Positions 24,887 to 34,344 of a stretch of 46,918 bases of DNA are shown piece by piece (positions within the stretch are counted from its first letter, which is position 1; each line of letters starts with the position of its first letter). The stretch covers positions 1 through 46,918 of the forward strand of contig JAADFJ010000088.1 in the NCBI GenBank assembly GCA_013152955.1, given 5' to 3'. This DNA comes from Campylobacterota bacterium. GTDB lineage: Bacteria; Campylobacterota_A; Desulfurellia; JAADFJ01. A program made the position numbers and the translations under genes. The notes under the pieces were generated by a model that saw nothing but the letters and a program-made list of their open reading frames with translations, was not told the origin of the DNA and ran no database searches.

Positions 24887-26080
24887 TTATGTTATTCCCA
24901 TCTCTTTTTTAACCTCTTCAAACTTCTTTATTGCATATTCTATATCTTTTTCTGTATGCGCCGCGGAGATCTGTACCCTTATCCGCGCTGTACCTTTCGG
25001 GACAACAGGGTAAAAAAATCCTATCGCATAAACGCCTTTTTTTAGCAATCTGTCTGACATTTCCTGAGCAATCTTAGCATCGCCGAGCATAATAGGAACG
25101 ATTGGATGATTTCCGGGTTTTATTCTGAATCCTGCTTTACCGATACCTTCGCGAAAGCGCTTAGTATTTTCCTCAAGTTTCTCTTTTAACTTTAAGCTCG
25201 AATCTAACAATTTCAACGTTTTAATTGAAGCGGCTGCTATGCTTGGGGCAAGCGTATTTGAAAACAGATACGGTCTTGATCGTTGGCGCAGCAGATCGAT
25301 AATAGTTCTGCGTCCGCTTGTGTAACCGCCGCTTGCGCCGCCGAGTGCTTTGCCGAGCGTTCCGGTTATTATATCGATTCTTCCCATTACGCCGCACTCT
25401 TCATGTGTTCCCCTGCCATGTTTTCCCATAAATCCTACAGCATGAGAATCGTCGATCATTGTCATAGCGTTATATTTATCAGCAAGATCGCAGATCTCTT
25501 TTAGCGGGGCGACAGATCCATCCATTGAAAAAACGCCGTCTGTGGCAATAAGCAATTTATCTGCATTATTCGATCCGGCTTCTTTTAACCGATTTTCGAG
25601 TTCAGTCATATCTCTATTTCTGTATCTGTATTTTTTTGCTTTACACAGCCTGATTCCATCGATTATGCTGGCATGATTCAGTTCATCGCTGATAACAGCA
25701 TCATTTTCTGAAAGGATTGTTTCAAAAAGTCCTCCATTGGCGTCAAAACAGGATGAATAAAGTATTGTGTCATCGGTTTCGAGAAACTCCGAGATCTTTC
25801 TTTCGAGTTCCTTGTGAATCTGCTGTGTTCCGCAAATGAAACGGACAGATGAAAGGCCGTATCCCCATTTATCCAAGCTCTTTTTCGCAGCTTCAATAAT
25901 TTCAGAATTGTCGGCCAGTCCAAGATAGTTGTTGGCGCACATATTCAGTACCTTCTGACCGTCGGAAACCTCAATATTCGCTCTTTGAGGGGTTGTTATT
26001 ATCCGTTCGTGTTTATAGAGTCCGTCCTTTTTGATTTGAGCCAAGACAGCCTCGTACTGATTTTTTGTTGATTCATTCAT
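24887..26080 (-). CDS. kbl: 2-amino-3-ketobutyrate CoA ligase (glycine C-acetyltransferase)
   Basis: A 397-residue PLP enzyme of the alpha-oxoamine synthase family. It splits 2-amino-3-ketobutyrate with CoA into glycine and acetyl-CoA. Motifs are [11 protein letters not shown] near residue 45, S-S-C-F-D-A-N-G near 110, D-D-S-H-A-V-G near 215 and the PLP lysine in T-L-G-K-A-L-G-G near 243. N-N-Y-L-G-L and G-A-S-G-G-Y are typical of Kbl rather than BioF. It begins 2 bases after tdh, the classic threonine-dehydrogenase pathway pair. A paralogue with a different active-site loop lies at 41736. Confidence 0.96.
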   Translation of the reverse strand: MNESTKNQYEAVLAQIKKDGLYKHERIITTPQRANIEVSDGQKVLNMCANNYLGLADNSEIIEAAKKSLDKWGYGLSSVRFICGTQQIHKELERKISEFLETDDTILYSSCFDANGGLFETILSENDAVISDELNHASIIDGIRLCKAKKYRYRNRDMTELENRLKEAGSNNADKLLIATDGVFSMDGSVAPLKEICDLADKYNAMTMIDDSHAVGFMGKHGRGTHEECGVMGRIDIITGTLGKALGGASGGYTSGRRTIIDLLRQRSRPYLFSNTLAPSIAAASIKTLKLLDSSLKLKEKLEENTKRFREGIGKAGFRIKPGNHPIVPIMLGDAKIAQEMSDRLLKKGVYAIGFFYPVVPKGTARIRVQISAAHTEKDIEYAIKKFEEVKKEMGIT

Positions 26081-26082
26081 AG

Positions 26083-27111
26083 TTAAATATTTGACCAGTC
26101 AAGTATCACCTTGCCGGATTTCTCACTTTTCATCAATTGAAACCCCCTGTCGAACTCCTTATATGAGAGCCTGTGGGTAATGATGGGTGCTATATTCAGG
26201 CCGCTTTGAAGCATAGCCTGCATCTTGTACCATGTTTCAAACATCTGGCGTCCGTAAATACCTTTCAAATTTAAGCCGTTGAAGATTACCTTCTGCCAAT
26301 TTATTGATGCTTCCGGAAGGAGACCCAGCAGTGCGATTTTGCCTCCATGGAACATCACATCTATCATATTGCCAAGTGCATCAGGATTGCCGGACATCTC
26401 GAATCCAACATCAAATCCCTCTTTCATATCAAGTTCCTTCATTGTATCGCGTAAATTTTCTTTTGTAACATTAACCGCTTTGTCGACACCCATTTTTTCT
26501 GCAAGAGTTAATCGATATTCATTGATATCCGTGATTACGATATGTCTTGCACCTGCATGTCTTGCTATTGCTGCAGCCATTATTCCGATTGGTCCTGCTC
26601 CTGTTATCAAAACATCCTCTCCCAGCAGATCATACGAAAGTGCCACATGAGTTGCATTCCCAAGCGGGTCAAAGATTGAAATAATATCGGTTGGAGTTGA
26701 TTTATCGCAATGCCATACATTGGAAACCGGAATTGACAGGTACTCTGCAAAACAGCCCGGACGGTTAACTCCGACTCCTTTTGCATTCGGGCAAAAATGC
26801 CTTCTTCCGGCGCGGCAGTTTCTGCATTGTCCGCATGTGATATGGCCTTCGCCGCTGACCAGCTCACCTATTTTTACATCTTTTACATTACTTCCTATCG
26901 CTTCGACTCTGCCGACATACTCATGACCTACAGCCATTGAAACAGGGATCGTACTTTGAGCCCATTTGTTCCAGTTATAGATATGAACATCGGTTCCACA
27001 GATAGCCGTTTTTTGAATCTTAATAAGAACATCATCAATGCCGATCTTCGGTATTGGTAAATCATCAAGCCATAAACCTTGTTTTGCATACTTTTTTACA
27101 AGCGCTTTCAT
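26083..27111 (-). CDS. tdh: L-threonine 3-dehydrogenase
   Basis: A 342-residue zinc alcohol-dehydrogenase family enzyme oxidising threonine to 2-amino-3-ketobutyrate with NAD. The catalytic zinc Cys is in C-G-T-D-V-H near residue 38, with G-H-E-Y-V-G; structural zinc cysteines are C-G-Q-C-R-N-C...F-C near 95-107; the NAD-binding motif is G-A-G-P-I-G-I near 170. I-Y-N-W-N-K-W-A is a Tdh signature. AGAGGG lies about 6 bases before the ATG. An operator-like dyad sits 31-47 bases upstream. dctM ends 108 bases upstream on the same strand, so read-through from that operon is possible. Confidence 0.96.
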   Translation of the reverse strand: MKALVKKYAKQGLWLDDLPIPKIGIDDVLIKIQKTAICGTDVHIYNWNKWAQSTIPVSMAVGHEYVGRVEAIGSNVKDVKIGELVSGEGHITCGQCRNCRAGRRHFCPNAKGVGVNRPGCFAEYLSIPVSNVWHCDKSTPTDIISIFDPLGNATHVALSYDLLGEDVLITGAGPIGIMAAAIARHAGARHIVITDINEYRLTLAEKMGVDKAVNVTKENLRDTMKELDMKEGFDVGFEMSGNPDALGNMIDVMFHGGKIALLGLLPEASINWQKVIFNGLNLKGIYGRQMFETWYKMQAMLQSGLNIAPIITHRLSYKEFDRGFQLMKSEKSGKVILDWSNI

Positions 27112-27141
27112 CTAAACCCTCTTATTTTTAAAACTGTCTCT

Positions 27142-27158
27142 ATCAATCTATGAACGAT
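27142..27158 (-). promoter_or_regulatory. Operator-like dyad upstream of tdh
   Basis: The forward strand reads ATCAATCTATGAACGAT, with inverted half-sites ATC--TC and GA--GAT around a 3-base centre. It lies in the 108-base gap between dctM and tdh. I found no convincing promoter hexamers in that gap. Confidence 0.55.
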
Positions 27159-27219
27159 CCTCTTCGGCTCTGAATCCGGAACATTCAAATCAATAACAGC
27201 GACTTTAGTAATCTTATTG

Positions 27220-28554
27220 TTATTGTATCATCTGATTGGGAAGATAATAGACTATTTCCGGAAACAGTGTCAATATAACGATGGATAATATCATTATAAG
27301 AAAAAATGGAAAGCTATATTTTATGATATTGCTTGTTGTTTCGTTTGATATGCCCTGAATAACGAACAGGCTGAAACCAACAGGAGGAGTAATTTGTGCA
27401 AGCTCAACCATTATGACAAGGAAAATTCCGAACCAGAGAGGGCTAAAACCGGCAGAAACCATAATTGGTAAAATAATCGGCAGTGTCATTACTACCATAG
27501 AGATACCGTCCAAAACCATTCCCATCAGCATATACATAATGCCAATTACGACAAGAAGCATATATTTTGATAAACCTAATTTGGCTACAAACAGACTCAG
27601 AGCTCTCGCTATTCCTACAAATCCTACAACTTGAGAAAGAAATGCGGCGCCCATTACTATAAAGACAATCATTGCCGTTGTTTTTACAGAGCTCATAAAA
27701 GCATTTTTAAGCGTTGCGAGGGTCAAACTTTTAAAAAGCAGTGCTGTTATAAGGGATCCGACAACACCGAGTGCCGCAGCTTCCGTAGGGGTTGCAAAAC
27801 CGAGATAAATGCTTCCAAGTACGATTGCTATTAAAGCAAAAACAGGGATAATTCCAGCCGATGCGATTAATTTCTCCTTCAGACTTTGTTCTATAGTCTC
27901 TTTCGGCACAGTAGAAGGGTTTATCAGGCAGTAAATTGCTATATAGGTTGAATAAAATCCTCCAAGCATAAGTCCGGGAAGTATGCCGGCTGCGAACAGT
28001 TTCCCTATTGATGTATTTGACAGCACTCCATAGATTATCATTATGATACTTGGAGGTATCAAAAATCCTAGTGTGCCGGCTCCTGCAAGAGATCCTATCG
28101 ACAAACCTCTGTTGTAGCCTCTTTTTGATAATTCATTCAATGTAATTTTGCCTATTGTGGCTGTCGTGGCTGCGCTTGACCCGGAAACTGCCGCAAACAT
28201 CGAGCATGCTATAACATTTATGTGAAGCAGACGTCCCGGAACTTTTGTCAGCCATGGTATTAGTCCGTTAAACAGTTTTGATGAAAGATCCGTTTCGTAC
28301 AACAGTTCACCCATTAAAATAAAAAGTGAGAGTGATGCCAACGACCAGGAATCGGTGCTGTTCCATATTGAATTAGCCATAAGTCCGCCTATTTTATTCC
28401 ATATAAAGATGGCAGGCGGCAGATTAAAGTTATAAAGCAGCATCAAAGTGATTCCCGTGGAAAACAGAGAAAAACCGATCCAAAGACCTGATAATAAGAA
28501 TGTAAACAGTATCACAAAAAGCAAAACCGTTAGAGTTAGAGGATCGGAAATCAT
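27220..28554 (-). CDS. dctM: TRAP transporter large permease subunit (DctM)
   Basis: A 444-residue, very hydrophobic protein with about twelve membrane segments. It is the sodium-coupled channel of a TRAP transporter. Family segments are S-G-S-S-A-A-T-T-A-T-I-G near residue 135, P-P-S-I-I-M-I-I-Y-G near 170, A-T-P-T-E-A-A-A-L-G near 255 and T-P-P-V-G near 392. It overlaps dctQ by 4 bases and is the last gene of the hyu-TRAP cluster. Confidence 0.94.
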   Translation of the reverse strand: MISDPLTLTVLLFVILFTFLLSGLWIGFSLFSTGITLMLLYNFNLPPAIFIWNKIGGLMANSIWNSTDSWSLASLSLFILMGELLYETDLSSKLFNGLIPWLTKVPGRLLHINVIACSMFAAVSGSSAATTATIGKITLNELSKRGYNRGLSIGSLAGAGTLGFLIPPSIIMIIYGVLSNTSIGKLFAAGILPGLMLGGFYSTYIAIYCLINPSTVPKETIEQSLKEKLIASAGIIPVFALIAIVLGSIYLGFATPTEAAALGVVGSLITALLFKSLTLATLKNAFMSSVKTTAMIVFIVMGAAFLSQVVGFVGIARALSLFVAKLGLSKYMLLVVIGIMYMLMGMVLDGISMVVMTLPIILPIMVSAGFSPLWFGIFLVIMVELAQITPPVGFSLFVIQGISNETTSNIIKYSFPFFLIMILSIVILTLFPEIVYYLPNQMIQ

Positions 28555-29030
28555 TGCAGTTTCTTTAACAACATAGCAAACAGCTCAAGACTGAAAAGAA
28601 AAAATCCTATAGTGATAAAAAGTTGAGGTATAAACAGCTTTGTTTGGGCAACAGTGTCTGCGCGTATGTCAAGGCTAAAGGATTGATAAACCATAGCGGT
28701 AGAGAAATAGAGTATTATCAGACTGATAAACAGTGCTATGGCAGTTGCGGCAATTGATAGAAGTTTAGCAGCTTTTTTGCCAAGCGCAGATGAAAGCACC
28801 GTAATTTTTATATGAACACCCTCTTTTAGAGTAAAAGCAAGCGCAAACGTAACTACGCCGACAAACAGATAGGCGCTGTACTCATCGGTTATCAGAATAG
28901 ATGAGTGAAACAGAGATCTATATAGTATGTTTATGAAAATCAATAAAACCATAATTGACAATAATAAAGCGGATAGATATGCTCCTACTTTCGAAAGAGA
29001 CTCTACCCGCTTTATTATTTGATTTATCAT
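28551..29030 (-). CDS. dctQ: TRAP transporter small permease subunit (DctQ)
   Basis: A 159-residue protein with four predicted membrane segments (about 15-37, 47-65, 85-112 and 130-152). The segment A-L-A-F-T-L-K-E-G-V-H-I-K-I near residue 60-73 is the DctQ signature. It overlaps dctP and dctM by 4 bases each, the usual tight P-Q-M order. Confidence 0.9.
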   Translation of the reverse strand: MINQIIKRVESLSKVGAYLSALLLSIMVLLIFINILYRSLFHSSILITDEYSAYLFVGVVTFALAFTLKEGVHIKITVLSSALGKKAAKLLSIAATAIALFISLIILYFSTAMVYQSFSLDIRADTVAQTKLFIPQLFITIGFFLFSLELFAMLLKKLQ

Positions 29031-30010
29031 CTAATAAATTGTTCCACTACGTTTTTTTCCTGACTACTTGCATTTGCAAGAAATTTATTAATGACCTTTT
29101 TGGCGGCCTTATTCATAGCAGCTTTTAACTTGCTGTTTACTCCTGATACAATCATGCCATGATTCTTGATGGTTACCAGAGCATTTTTATTGTATGATCG
29201 GGATCTTTTCCATTGAAATCTTTCTGTTTCTCTTGCCGCTCTCAGCATTGCATGTTTTTGAGATTTCGATAATGCGTTCCAGTAGTCTAAATTGATTGTT
29301 ACCATATTAAGAGGATATGCGTAGTTAATCTTTTTGAAATGATTCAGCACTTCCCAGAATTTTCCGTTTTTTGTAGACTCTGCTGATGTTAAAACGCCGT
29401 TGACCAGTCCTGTACGCAGTGCCGAGTAGAGATCTCCCCATGGCATTGAGACGGCAGATGCTCCAAGATATCTCAAGAATTCAGCTCCATTTCTATCGTA
29501 TGTTCTAATCTTTACATCTTTCAGATCGCCGGCATTTTTTATCGGTTTTTTTGTAACAAGACCGCTTGGAGGCCATGGCGCAGCATACAGAAATTTCTGA
29601 TTCCATTTCAGGGCTGCTTTTTTGTAGAGCGGCTTTGACAGTCTGTAAAGCCTTTTAGCTGCTTTGTAGGAAAGTACAAGTCTTGGAAGCGAGCTGATGC
29701 CGAAAACATGCGCACTGCCTGATACCACACCCATCAAAATATCGGACATTGGTACCTGACCTTCCTTAACAACGCGCAAGAGCTCAGCGCCCTTGAATCC
29801 CAAGCTGCCTCCCGGATATACGGTTATTTTTACTGTGCCGTTTGTATACTTATCAACGAGTTTCGCAAAATGAATTGCTCCAAGTGTGTGTATACTTGTG
29901 GGTCCGTATATTGCATTGAGATTCATTTTTGTAATCTTAGCTGCTCTTGCATTATAACCCGCAAAACAGATTATTCCTGCAAGCAGTAAAATCGATAAAA
30001 TTTTCTTCAC
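29027..30010 (-). CDS. dctP: TRAP transporter solute-binding protein (DctP)
   Basis: A 327-residue periplasmic binding protein with an N-terminal Sec signal peptide (about 1-23, ending A-R-A). The mature part shows the DctP pattern: H-F-A-K-L-V-D-K-Y-T-N-G-T-V-K-I-T-V-Y-P-G-G-S-L-G and K-I-R-T-Y-D-R-N-G-A-E-F-L-R, whose Arg contacts a carboxylate ligand in the family, so an organic acid is expected. GTG 30010 is chosen because AAGGAG precedes it by about 6 bases and the signal peptide then begins M-K-K; the frame is open to 30055 but that part overlaps hyuB. The hyuAB neighbours suggest an oxoproline- or hydantoin-like ligand (inference). Confidence 0.9.
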   Translation of the reverse strand: MKKILSILLLAGIICFAGYNARAAKITKMNLNAIYGPTSIHTLGAIHFAKLVDKYTNGTVKITVYPGGSLGFKGAELLRVVKEGQVPMSDILMGVVSGSAHVFGISSLPRLVLSYKAAKRLYRLSKPLYKKAALKWNQKFLYAAPWPPSGLVTKKPIKNAGDLKDVKIRTYDRNGAEFLRYLGASAVSMPWGDLYSALRTGLVNGVLTSAESTKNGKFWEVLNHFKKINYAYPLNMVTINLDYWNALSKSQKHAMLRAARETERFQWKRSRSYNKNALVTIKNHGMIVSGVNSKLKAAMNKAAKKVINKFLANASSQEKNVVEQFIR

Positions 30011-30029
30011 TTTTGTCTCCTTAATAATT

Positions 30030-31595
30030 TTATTTTTTTCCATATCCTCCACCACCAGGTGTTTCGATTCTTAGAATATCGCCCTCGTGCAGCTTTGTAT
30101 TAAATTTGGAGGGCATTTTAATAGTTTCCCCATTCATTATTATGATATTTTTGCCTTTACCCCCATTATCGCCTCCTTTCAAGCCATACGGTACCCCCTT
30201 TCTTCTTTCAGATAAAACCGTTACCTCTGCATCAGAGGTAAGCTGCAGCTCTCTTATTAAACCGTTCCCTCCGCAAAATCTGCCTTTGCCGCCTGATACT
30301 TTTCTAATAGAATATTCTCTTATTATGAACGGATAGCTGTATTCGAGTGCTTCAATTGGTGTGTTAAGTGTATTTGTCATATGAGAATGTACGGCACTTT
30401 CCCCGTTTCCCTTTGAAGAAGCACCCATTCCTCCTGCCAATGTTTCGTAATAAGTGAATGGATTACCCGTTTTCTTATCAATGCCTCCAATTGCAATATT
30501 GTTCATTGTTCCTTGTGATGCAGCAGGTATTATATCGGGTAACGCTTTTGAAAGTGCTCCTAAAATTACATCAACTATTCTTTGAGATGTTTCTACATTG
30601 CCCCCGGCAACAGCTGCAGGAAATGACGCGTCTACCACGCTGCCTTTTTGCGTTATCAACTCTATGGGTCTTAAACATCCTGCATTTGTCGGGATATTTT
30701 CCTTAACCAAGGATCTAAAAACATACAAAACACATGACAGGGTAATCGCATAGACGGCGTTAACGCTGCCTTCAACCCGATCATCGGATTTTGAGAAATC
30801 TATTATGGCTTTGTTGCCTTTGATCGTGATGTTGACATTTATCTTAATATTTTTTCTGCCAGTACCGTCATCATCAAGATAATCCTCAAATTCGTACTTA
30901 CCGTTAGGTATATTTTCTATCGTTTTGCTCATAATCTTTTCAGAATATTCAATTAGGCTTTTTGAGTAAAAATTTACCATATCAAGGCCGTATTTTTTTA
31001 TCAGCTCTTCGGTTCGCTTTATACCTGTTATGTTAGCCATAATTTGTGCTGAAAAATCCCCCTCTCTTTCGTAAGGCGTTCTGACATTGTTCAAAAAAAA
31101 GTCTACCAGTTTTTTATCCAATTTACCTTTTTCCATAAGCTTTAGGGGCGGTATAATAATACCTTCCTGAAAAATATTTGTAGAAAGCGGCATAGAACCT
31201 GCGCTCATACCCCCCACATCCGAGTGGTGAGCCCTGTTTCCTGCAAAAAATACAGGTTCGCGGACGCCCTCAGCAAAAATAGGTGCAACAATCGTAATGT
31301 CAGGCAGATGTGTTCCGCCTTTGAAAGGATCATTCAAGATAACCATATCACCTTTTTCAAATTCAAAATTCTTAATGGCTTCTTTTACGGAAAGAGGCAT
31401 GGAGCCTAAATGAACAGGTATATGCGCAGCTTGCGCTATAATATCTCCATTTTTATCAAACACTGCGCAAGAAAAATCGCGCCTTTCTTTTATATTCGGC
31501 GAAAATGCGGTTCTGTTGAGCGATACACCCATCTCTTCGGAAACAGAAGATAGCTTATTCTTAAAAACTTCAAGCAATATAGGATTAACCTTCAC
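30030..31595 (-). CDS. hyuB: Hydantoinase/oxoprolinase family subunit B (HyuB)
   Basis: A 521-residue protein of the hydantoinase B family, which partners HyuA in ATP-dependent N-methylhydantoinases, 5-oxoprolinases and acetone/acetophenone carboxylases. Signatures are H-I-P-V-H-L-G-S-M near residue 55, N-D-P-F-K-G-G-T-H-L-P-D near 85, and N-R-A-H-H-S-D-V-G-G near 115, with a glycine-rich end, P-G-G-G-G-Y-G. GTG 31595 follows a GGGAG site by about 6 bases; an ATG 18 bases earlier is the alternative. It overlaps hyuA by 11 bases. Substrate cannot be told from sequence. Confidence 0.9.
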   Translation of the reverse strand: MKVNPILLEVFKNKLSSVSEEMGVSLNRTAFSPNIKERRDFSCAVFDKNGDIIAQAAHIPVHLGSMPLSVKEAIKNFEFEKGDMVILNDPFKGGTHLPDITIVAPIFAEGVREPVFFAGNRAHHSDVGGMSAGSMPLSTNIFQEGIIIPPLKLMEKGKLDKKLVDFFLNNVRTPYEREGDFSAQIMANITGIKRTEELIKKYGLDMVNFYSKSLIEYSEKIMSKTIENIPNGKYEFEDYLDDDGTGRKNIKINVNITIKGNKAIIDFSKSDDRVEGSVNAVYAITLSCVLYVFRSLVKENIPTNAGCLRPIELITQKGSVVDASFPAAVAGGNVETSQRIVDVILGALSKALPDIIPAASQGTMNNIAIGGIDKKTGNPFTYYETLAGGMGASSKGNGESAVHSHMTNTLNTPIEALEYSYPFIIREYSIRKVSGGKGRFCGGNGLIRELQLTSDAEVTVLSERRKGVPYGLKGGDNGGKGKNIIIMNGETIKMPSKFNTKLHEGDILRIETPGGGGYGKK

Positions 31596-33573
31596 TTTTT
31601 GCTCCCGGTACATCTATAATCAGATTTCCGAATTCATCTATTTTTGCAGAACTGTCCGGCGGCAGAACAATGGTGGATGAGTATTCCAAAATTATAGCAG
31701 GACCTTTAATTATATTACCGCTTAAAAGTTTGTTACGTAAGAGAATATCTGTCGCAACAGATTGTGAATCAAAAATAACCTTTTTTTTGCCGATAATAGC
31801 TTTCGGATCAATATCCCCGATTGCAATCCTATTTTTTTCAAATATAGGTTTTTCGGGAATGCCTCGTCCCCGCAGCCTGATATTTACTATCTCAACCTCT
31901 TTTCTTCTATTTGCATAGCCGTAATTTTTTTTATGCGACTTATGAAAACCGTCTATATAATTTTCATCAAAAGGAACCGTTATTTCATACGATTGTCCTA
32001 CGTATCTCATATCCAGATATCTTTCCAGATGCATTTTATTATGTCTGATGCCTTCCTTCGTTAGATCCTTGACAGCCTCTTTTTCCAACGGTTTAAAGAT
32101 TTTTTTCAGTCTGCTTGTATTTGTATCTTTTCCCTGCATCATCACAGTCAGCGAATAATCTTTAATTATATCAGCCATAAGCATTCCGATGGCAGATAAT
32201 ATACCTGGATTTTTAGGTACAAGTACGGTAGGTATGTGAAGAAGCCGCGCCAAAAATACGGCATGCATTCCTCCTGCGCCGCCAAAAGAGAAAAGTGTAA
32301 ACTCTCTCGGGTCAAATCCCTTCTCGACGGATATTACTCTTATGGCCTTTTCCATAGATGCATTTGCAACAGAGAGAATGCCTTCTGCAAGCTCCAATGC
32401 GGAGAGCCCGACTTTTTTTGCCATCTCTTCGAAATAGTGATCAAGTTTATCTGTACCGAGCTGCATATTGCCGCCCAAAAAATAGTCCGGAACAAGACGA
32501 CCCAGAAATAAATTTGCGTCTGTAACGGTTATCTTTTTGCCTTTTCCGTAACAGATAGGTCCGGGATCTGCTCCGGCGCTTTCCGGTCCCACGCATAACG
32601 ATTCGCCCAAATCCCGATAGGCAATAGAGCCTCCGCCTGCACCAACGGTATGTATATCTATCATTGGTACTTTGACGGGCAATTCGGATATTTTGGACTC
32701 AAAACTCAAAGGCAGATTGCCGTCAATCAGGCATACATCCGTAGATGTGCCGCCCATGTCAAATGTAATAAGTTTATTGTAACCTGCCATTTTGCCAAGC
32801 TCATAAGCGCCGACAGCTCCGCCGGCGGGGCCTGAAATAATAGTTCTTACAGACTCATTCATTGCTACATCGGCGGAGATACTTCCGCCGTTTGACTGCA
32901 TAATTCGCAATTCATTATTTCCGATATCGTCAATTATGCATTTTATATATTTTTTCATTTTCGGTGAGACATAGGCATTGATTATGGTTGTTGACGTGCG
33001 CTCATATTCTCTGAATTCGGCAACTATTCTGTGTGATAGAGAAATAGGTATCTGCAGTTTTTTGAGAGCTTCTTGAATCATCAATTCATGTTTCGGGTTC
33101 AGATAAGAAAATAAAAAGCATACGGCTATAGATTCAATTTGCTCCTTTTCCAAATTCCTTAGAATATCATTCAGTGAAGATTTATCTATCTCATCGATAA
33201 TTTCACCTTCAAAATTAACTCTGCATTTAACTCCGAATCTCAACTTATCCGGCACCAGAACAGGCTCCTTTCTATATGACAAGTTATAAAGTTCGCTTCT
33301 GTTTTGTCTGCCGATTTCGATAATGTCTTCAAAACCTTTGTTTGTAATTAGTGCACATTTTGCACCTTTTCTCTCTAAAATAGCATTGGTTGCTACTGTA
33401 GAGCCATGAATTATTTTAAATTCTTTAGAGCTTACCGCATGTTTTAGGCCTTTTAACACGGAATCTGCCGGATTTGCCGGAGAAGACAATATCTTGTACA
33501 CTCCCCATTTACCGTTTGACTTATATATGAAATCGGTGAATGTTCCGCCGGTATCTACTCCGATTATCTCCAT
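31585..33573 (-). CDS. hyuA: Hydantoinase/oxoprolinase family subunit A (HyuA)
   Basis: A 662-residue protein with an N-terminal ASKHA-type nucleotide-binding half. G-V-D-T-G-G-T-F-T-D at residues 5-14 is the phosphate-1 loop; G-S-T-V-A-T-N-A-I-L-E-R-K-G near 60 is a family hallmark; F-D-M-G-G-T-S-T-D-V near 270 and G-A-G-G-G-S-I-A follow. It couples ATP hydrolysis to ring opening or carboxylation with HyuB. ATG 33573 is chosen; a TTG six codons upstream has no advantage. It is the first gene of hyuA-hyuB-dctP-dctQ-dctM. No dihydropyrimidinase or hydantoin racemase is adjacent. Confidence 0.91.
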   Translation of the reverse strand: MEIIGVDTGGTFTDFIYKSNGKWGVYKILSSPANPADSVLKGLKHAVSSKEFKIIHGSTVATNAILERKGAKCALITNKGFEDIIEIGRQNRSELYNLSYRKEPVLVPDKLRFGVKCRVNFEGEIIDEIDKSSLNDILRNLEKEQIESIAVCFLFSYLNPKHELMIQEALKKLQIPISLSHRIVAEFREYERTSTTIINAYVSPKMKKYIKCIIDDIGNNELRIMQSNGGSISADVAMNESVRTIISGPAGGAVGAYELGKMAGYNKLITFDMGGTSTDVCLIDGNLPLSFESKISELPVKVPMIDIHTVGAGGGSIAYRDLGESLCVGPESAGADPGPICYGKGKKITVTDANLFLGRLVPDYFLGGNMQLGTDKLDHYFEEMAKKVGLSALELAEGILSVANASMEKAIRVISVEKGFDPREFTLFSFGGAGGMHAVFLARLLHIPTVLVPKNPGILSAIGMLMADIIKDYSLTVMMQGKDTNTSRLKKIFKPLEKEAVKDLTKEGIRHNKMHLERYLDMRYVGQSYEITVPFDENYIDGFHKSHKKNYGYANRRKEVEIVNIRLRGRGIPEKPIFEKNRIAIGDIDPKAIIGKKKVIFDSQSVATDILLRNKLLSGNIIKGPAIILEYSSTIVLPPDSSAKIDEFGNLIIDVPGAKSEG

Positions 33574-33650
33574 TCTTCTTTGCCCGTACAATTTTTAATC
33601 ATATAGAATCCTTGCTGCTGTTCTGCTCGATCGCACTAAAAGCACCCCCT

Positions 33651-33667
33651 ATCAATTTATAAATGAT
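33651..33667 (-). promoter_or_regulatory. Operator-like dyad upstream of hyuA
   Basis: The forward strand reads ATCAATTTATAAATGAT, with inverted half-sites ATCA-TT and AA-TGAT. It matches the tdh site in 14 of 17 positions and sits just downstream of the predicted hyuA transcription start (about 33695), as at livK. Confidence 0.55.
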
Positions 33668-33700
33668 CCATTGAGTCCCCAATCAGTCTTGTGATGTTAA

Positions 33701-33729
33701 AAGATAATTTAATATTTAACTTTTGTCAA
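33701..33729 (-). promoter_or_regulatory. Sigma-70-type promoter for hyuA
   Basis: On the minus strand a perfect TTGACA (33729-33724) is followed after 17 bases by TATCTT (33706-33701). The -10 box has two mismatches. The resulting leader is about 120 bases and contains the dyad. Confidence 0.55.
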
Positions 33730-33776
33730 GCCGAAATAAACTTGCTGCAGCGGGTGTAATCGGTTTGTGAATATAA

Positions 33777-33794
33777 TTATTGTGCAGTGGTCTC
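33777..33794 (+). repeat. GGTCTC-type intergenic repeat, copy C
   Basis: Reads TTATTGTGCAGTGGTCTC. It differs from copy A in two positions only, although the two lie 9 kb apart. Confidence 0.5.
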
Positions 33795-33927
33795 ACAGTG
33801 GTTTTATAATTAATTTCCGCTTGATGTTTTAACATTACAGTATTAAGCTATACGTGTTATCTACATATACGGTAATCGGAACTCCGAAACGTTATGTGAA
33901 CAGAAAAGTTAAAATGGAGGAATAGTT

Positions 33928-34344
33928 ATGATTGAAACTTATCGCGGAGTTGTGTATCCGAATCAGATAGATCATATGAATCATATGAATGTGCAGTGGT
34001 ACACCTCTAAATTTGATGAGGCTACATGGCATCTGTTCTCCGCAGTCGGGATTACCTCAAATTATATTCGCAAAAACAGTAGAGGTATGGCCGCTGTCGA
34101 ACAGATTACAAAATATAAAGCAGAAGCAATAGCAGGTGATCTTCTCGTTGTAAAATCAAAGATACTTGAAGCGGCGAATAAGACCATTAGATTTCTGCAT
34201 GCTATGTACAATTCCGAAACCGGTCTGGAGCTGGCTACTTCTGAGTTGGTTGCCGTACACATTGACAGAATAGCAAGGAAGGCCTGCCGTCTTCCGGATG
34301 ATATTAAAAATAGATGTGAACAGCTAATGAAAGCTGCCCCATAA
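33928..34344 (+). CDS. Acyl-CoA thioesterase (4HBT hotdog family)
   Basis: A 138-residue hotdog-fold protein. The opening V-Y-P-N-Q-I-D-H-M-N-H-M-N-V-Q-W-Y contains the family's Asp-His-(M/N) active-site segment, close to D-x-x-x-H-x-N in YbgC/4-hydroxybenzoyl-CoA thioesterases, followed by the long central helix F-D-E-A-T-W. It probably hydrolyses an acyl-CoA; the chain is unknown. A GGAGG ribosome site lies 8 bases before the ATG. It stands alone, divergent from hyuA and convergent with tmRNA. Confidence 0.85.
   Translation: MIETYRGVVYPNQIDHMNHMNVQWYTSKFDEATWHLFSAVGITSNYIRKNSRGMAAVEQITKYKAEAIAGDLLVVKSKILEAANKTIRFLHAMYNSETGLELATSELVAVHIDRIARKACRLPDDIKNRCEQLMKAAP

Larger units (their letters stand above)
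33574..33927. other. Divergent intergenic region between hyuA and the thioesterase
   Basis: No gene is supported in these 354 bases. The region holds the dyad site (33651-33667), the hyuA promoter (33701-33729), a GGTCTC-type repeat (33777-33794) and, on the plus strand, only a weak TTGATG-17-TAAGCT promoter candidate (33821-33849) for the thioesterase. Confidence 0.65.

Noticed and set aside
30011-30055. Longer DctP start overlapping hyuB
   Set aside because: It would place charged residues before the signal peptide; GTG 30010 has a clear AAGGAG site and a normal signal peptide.
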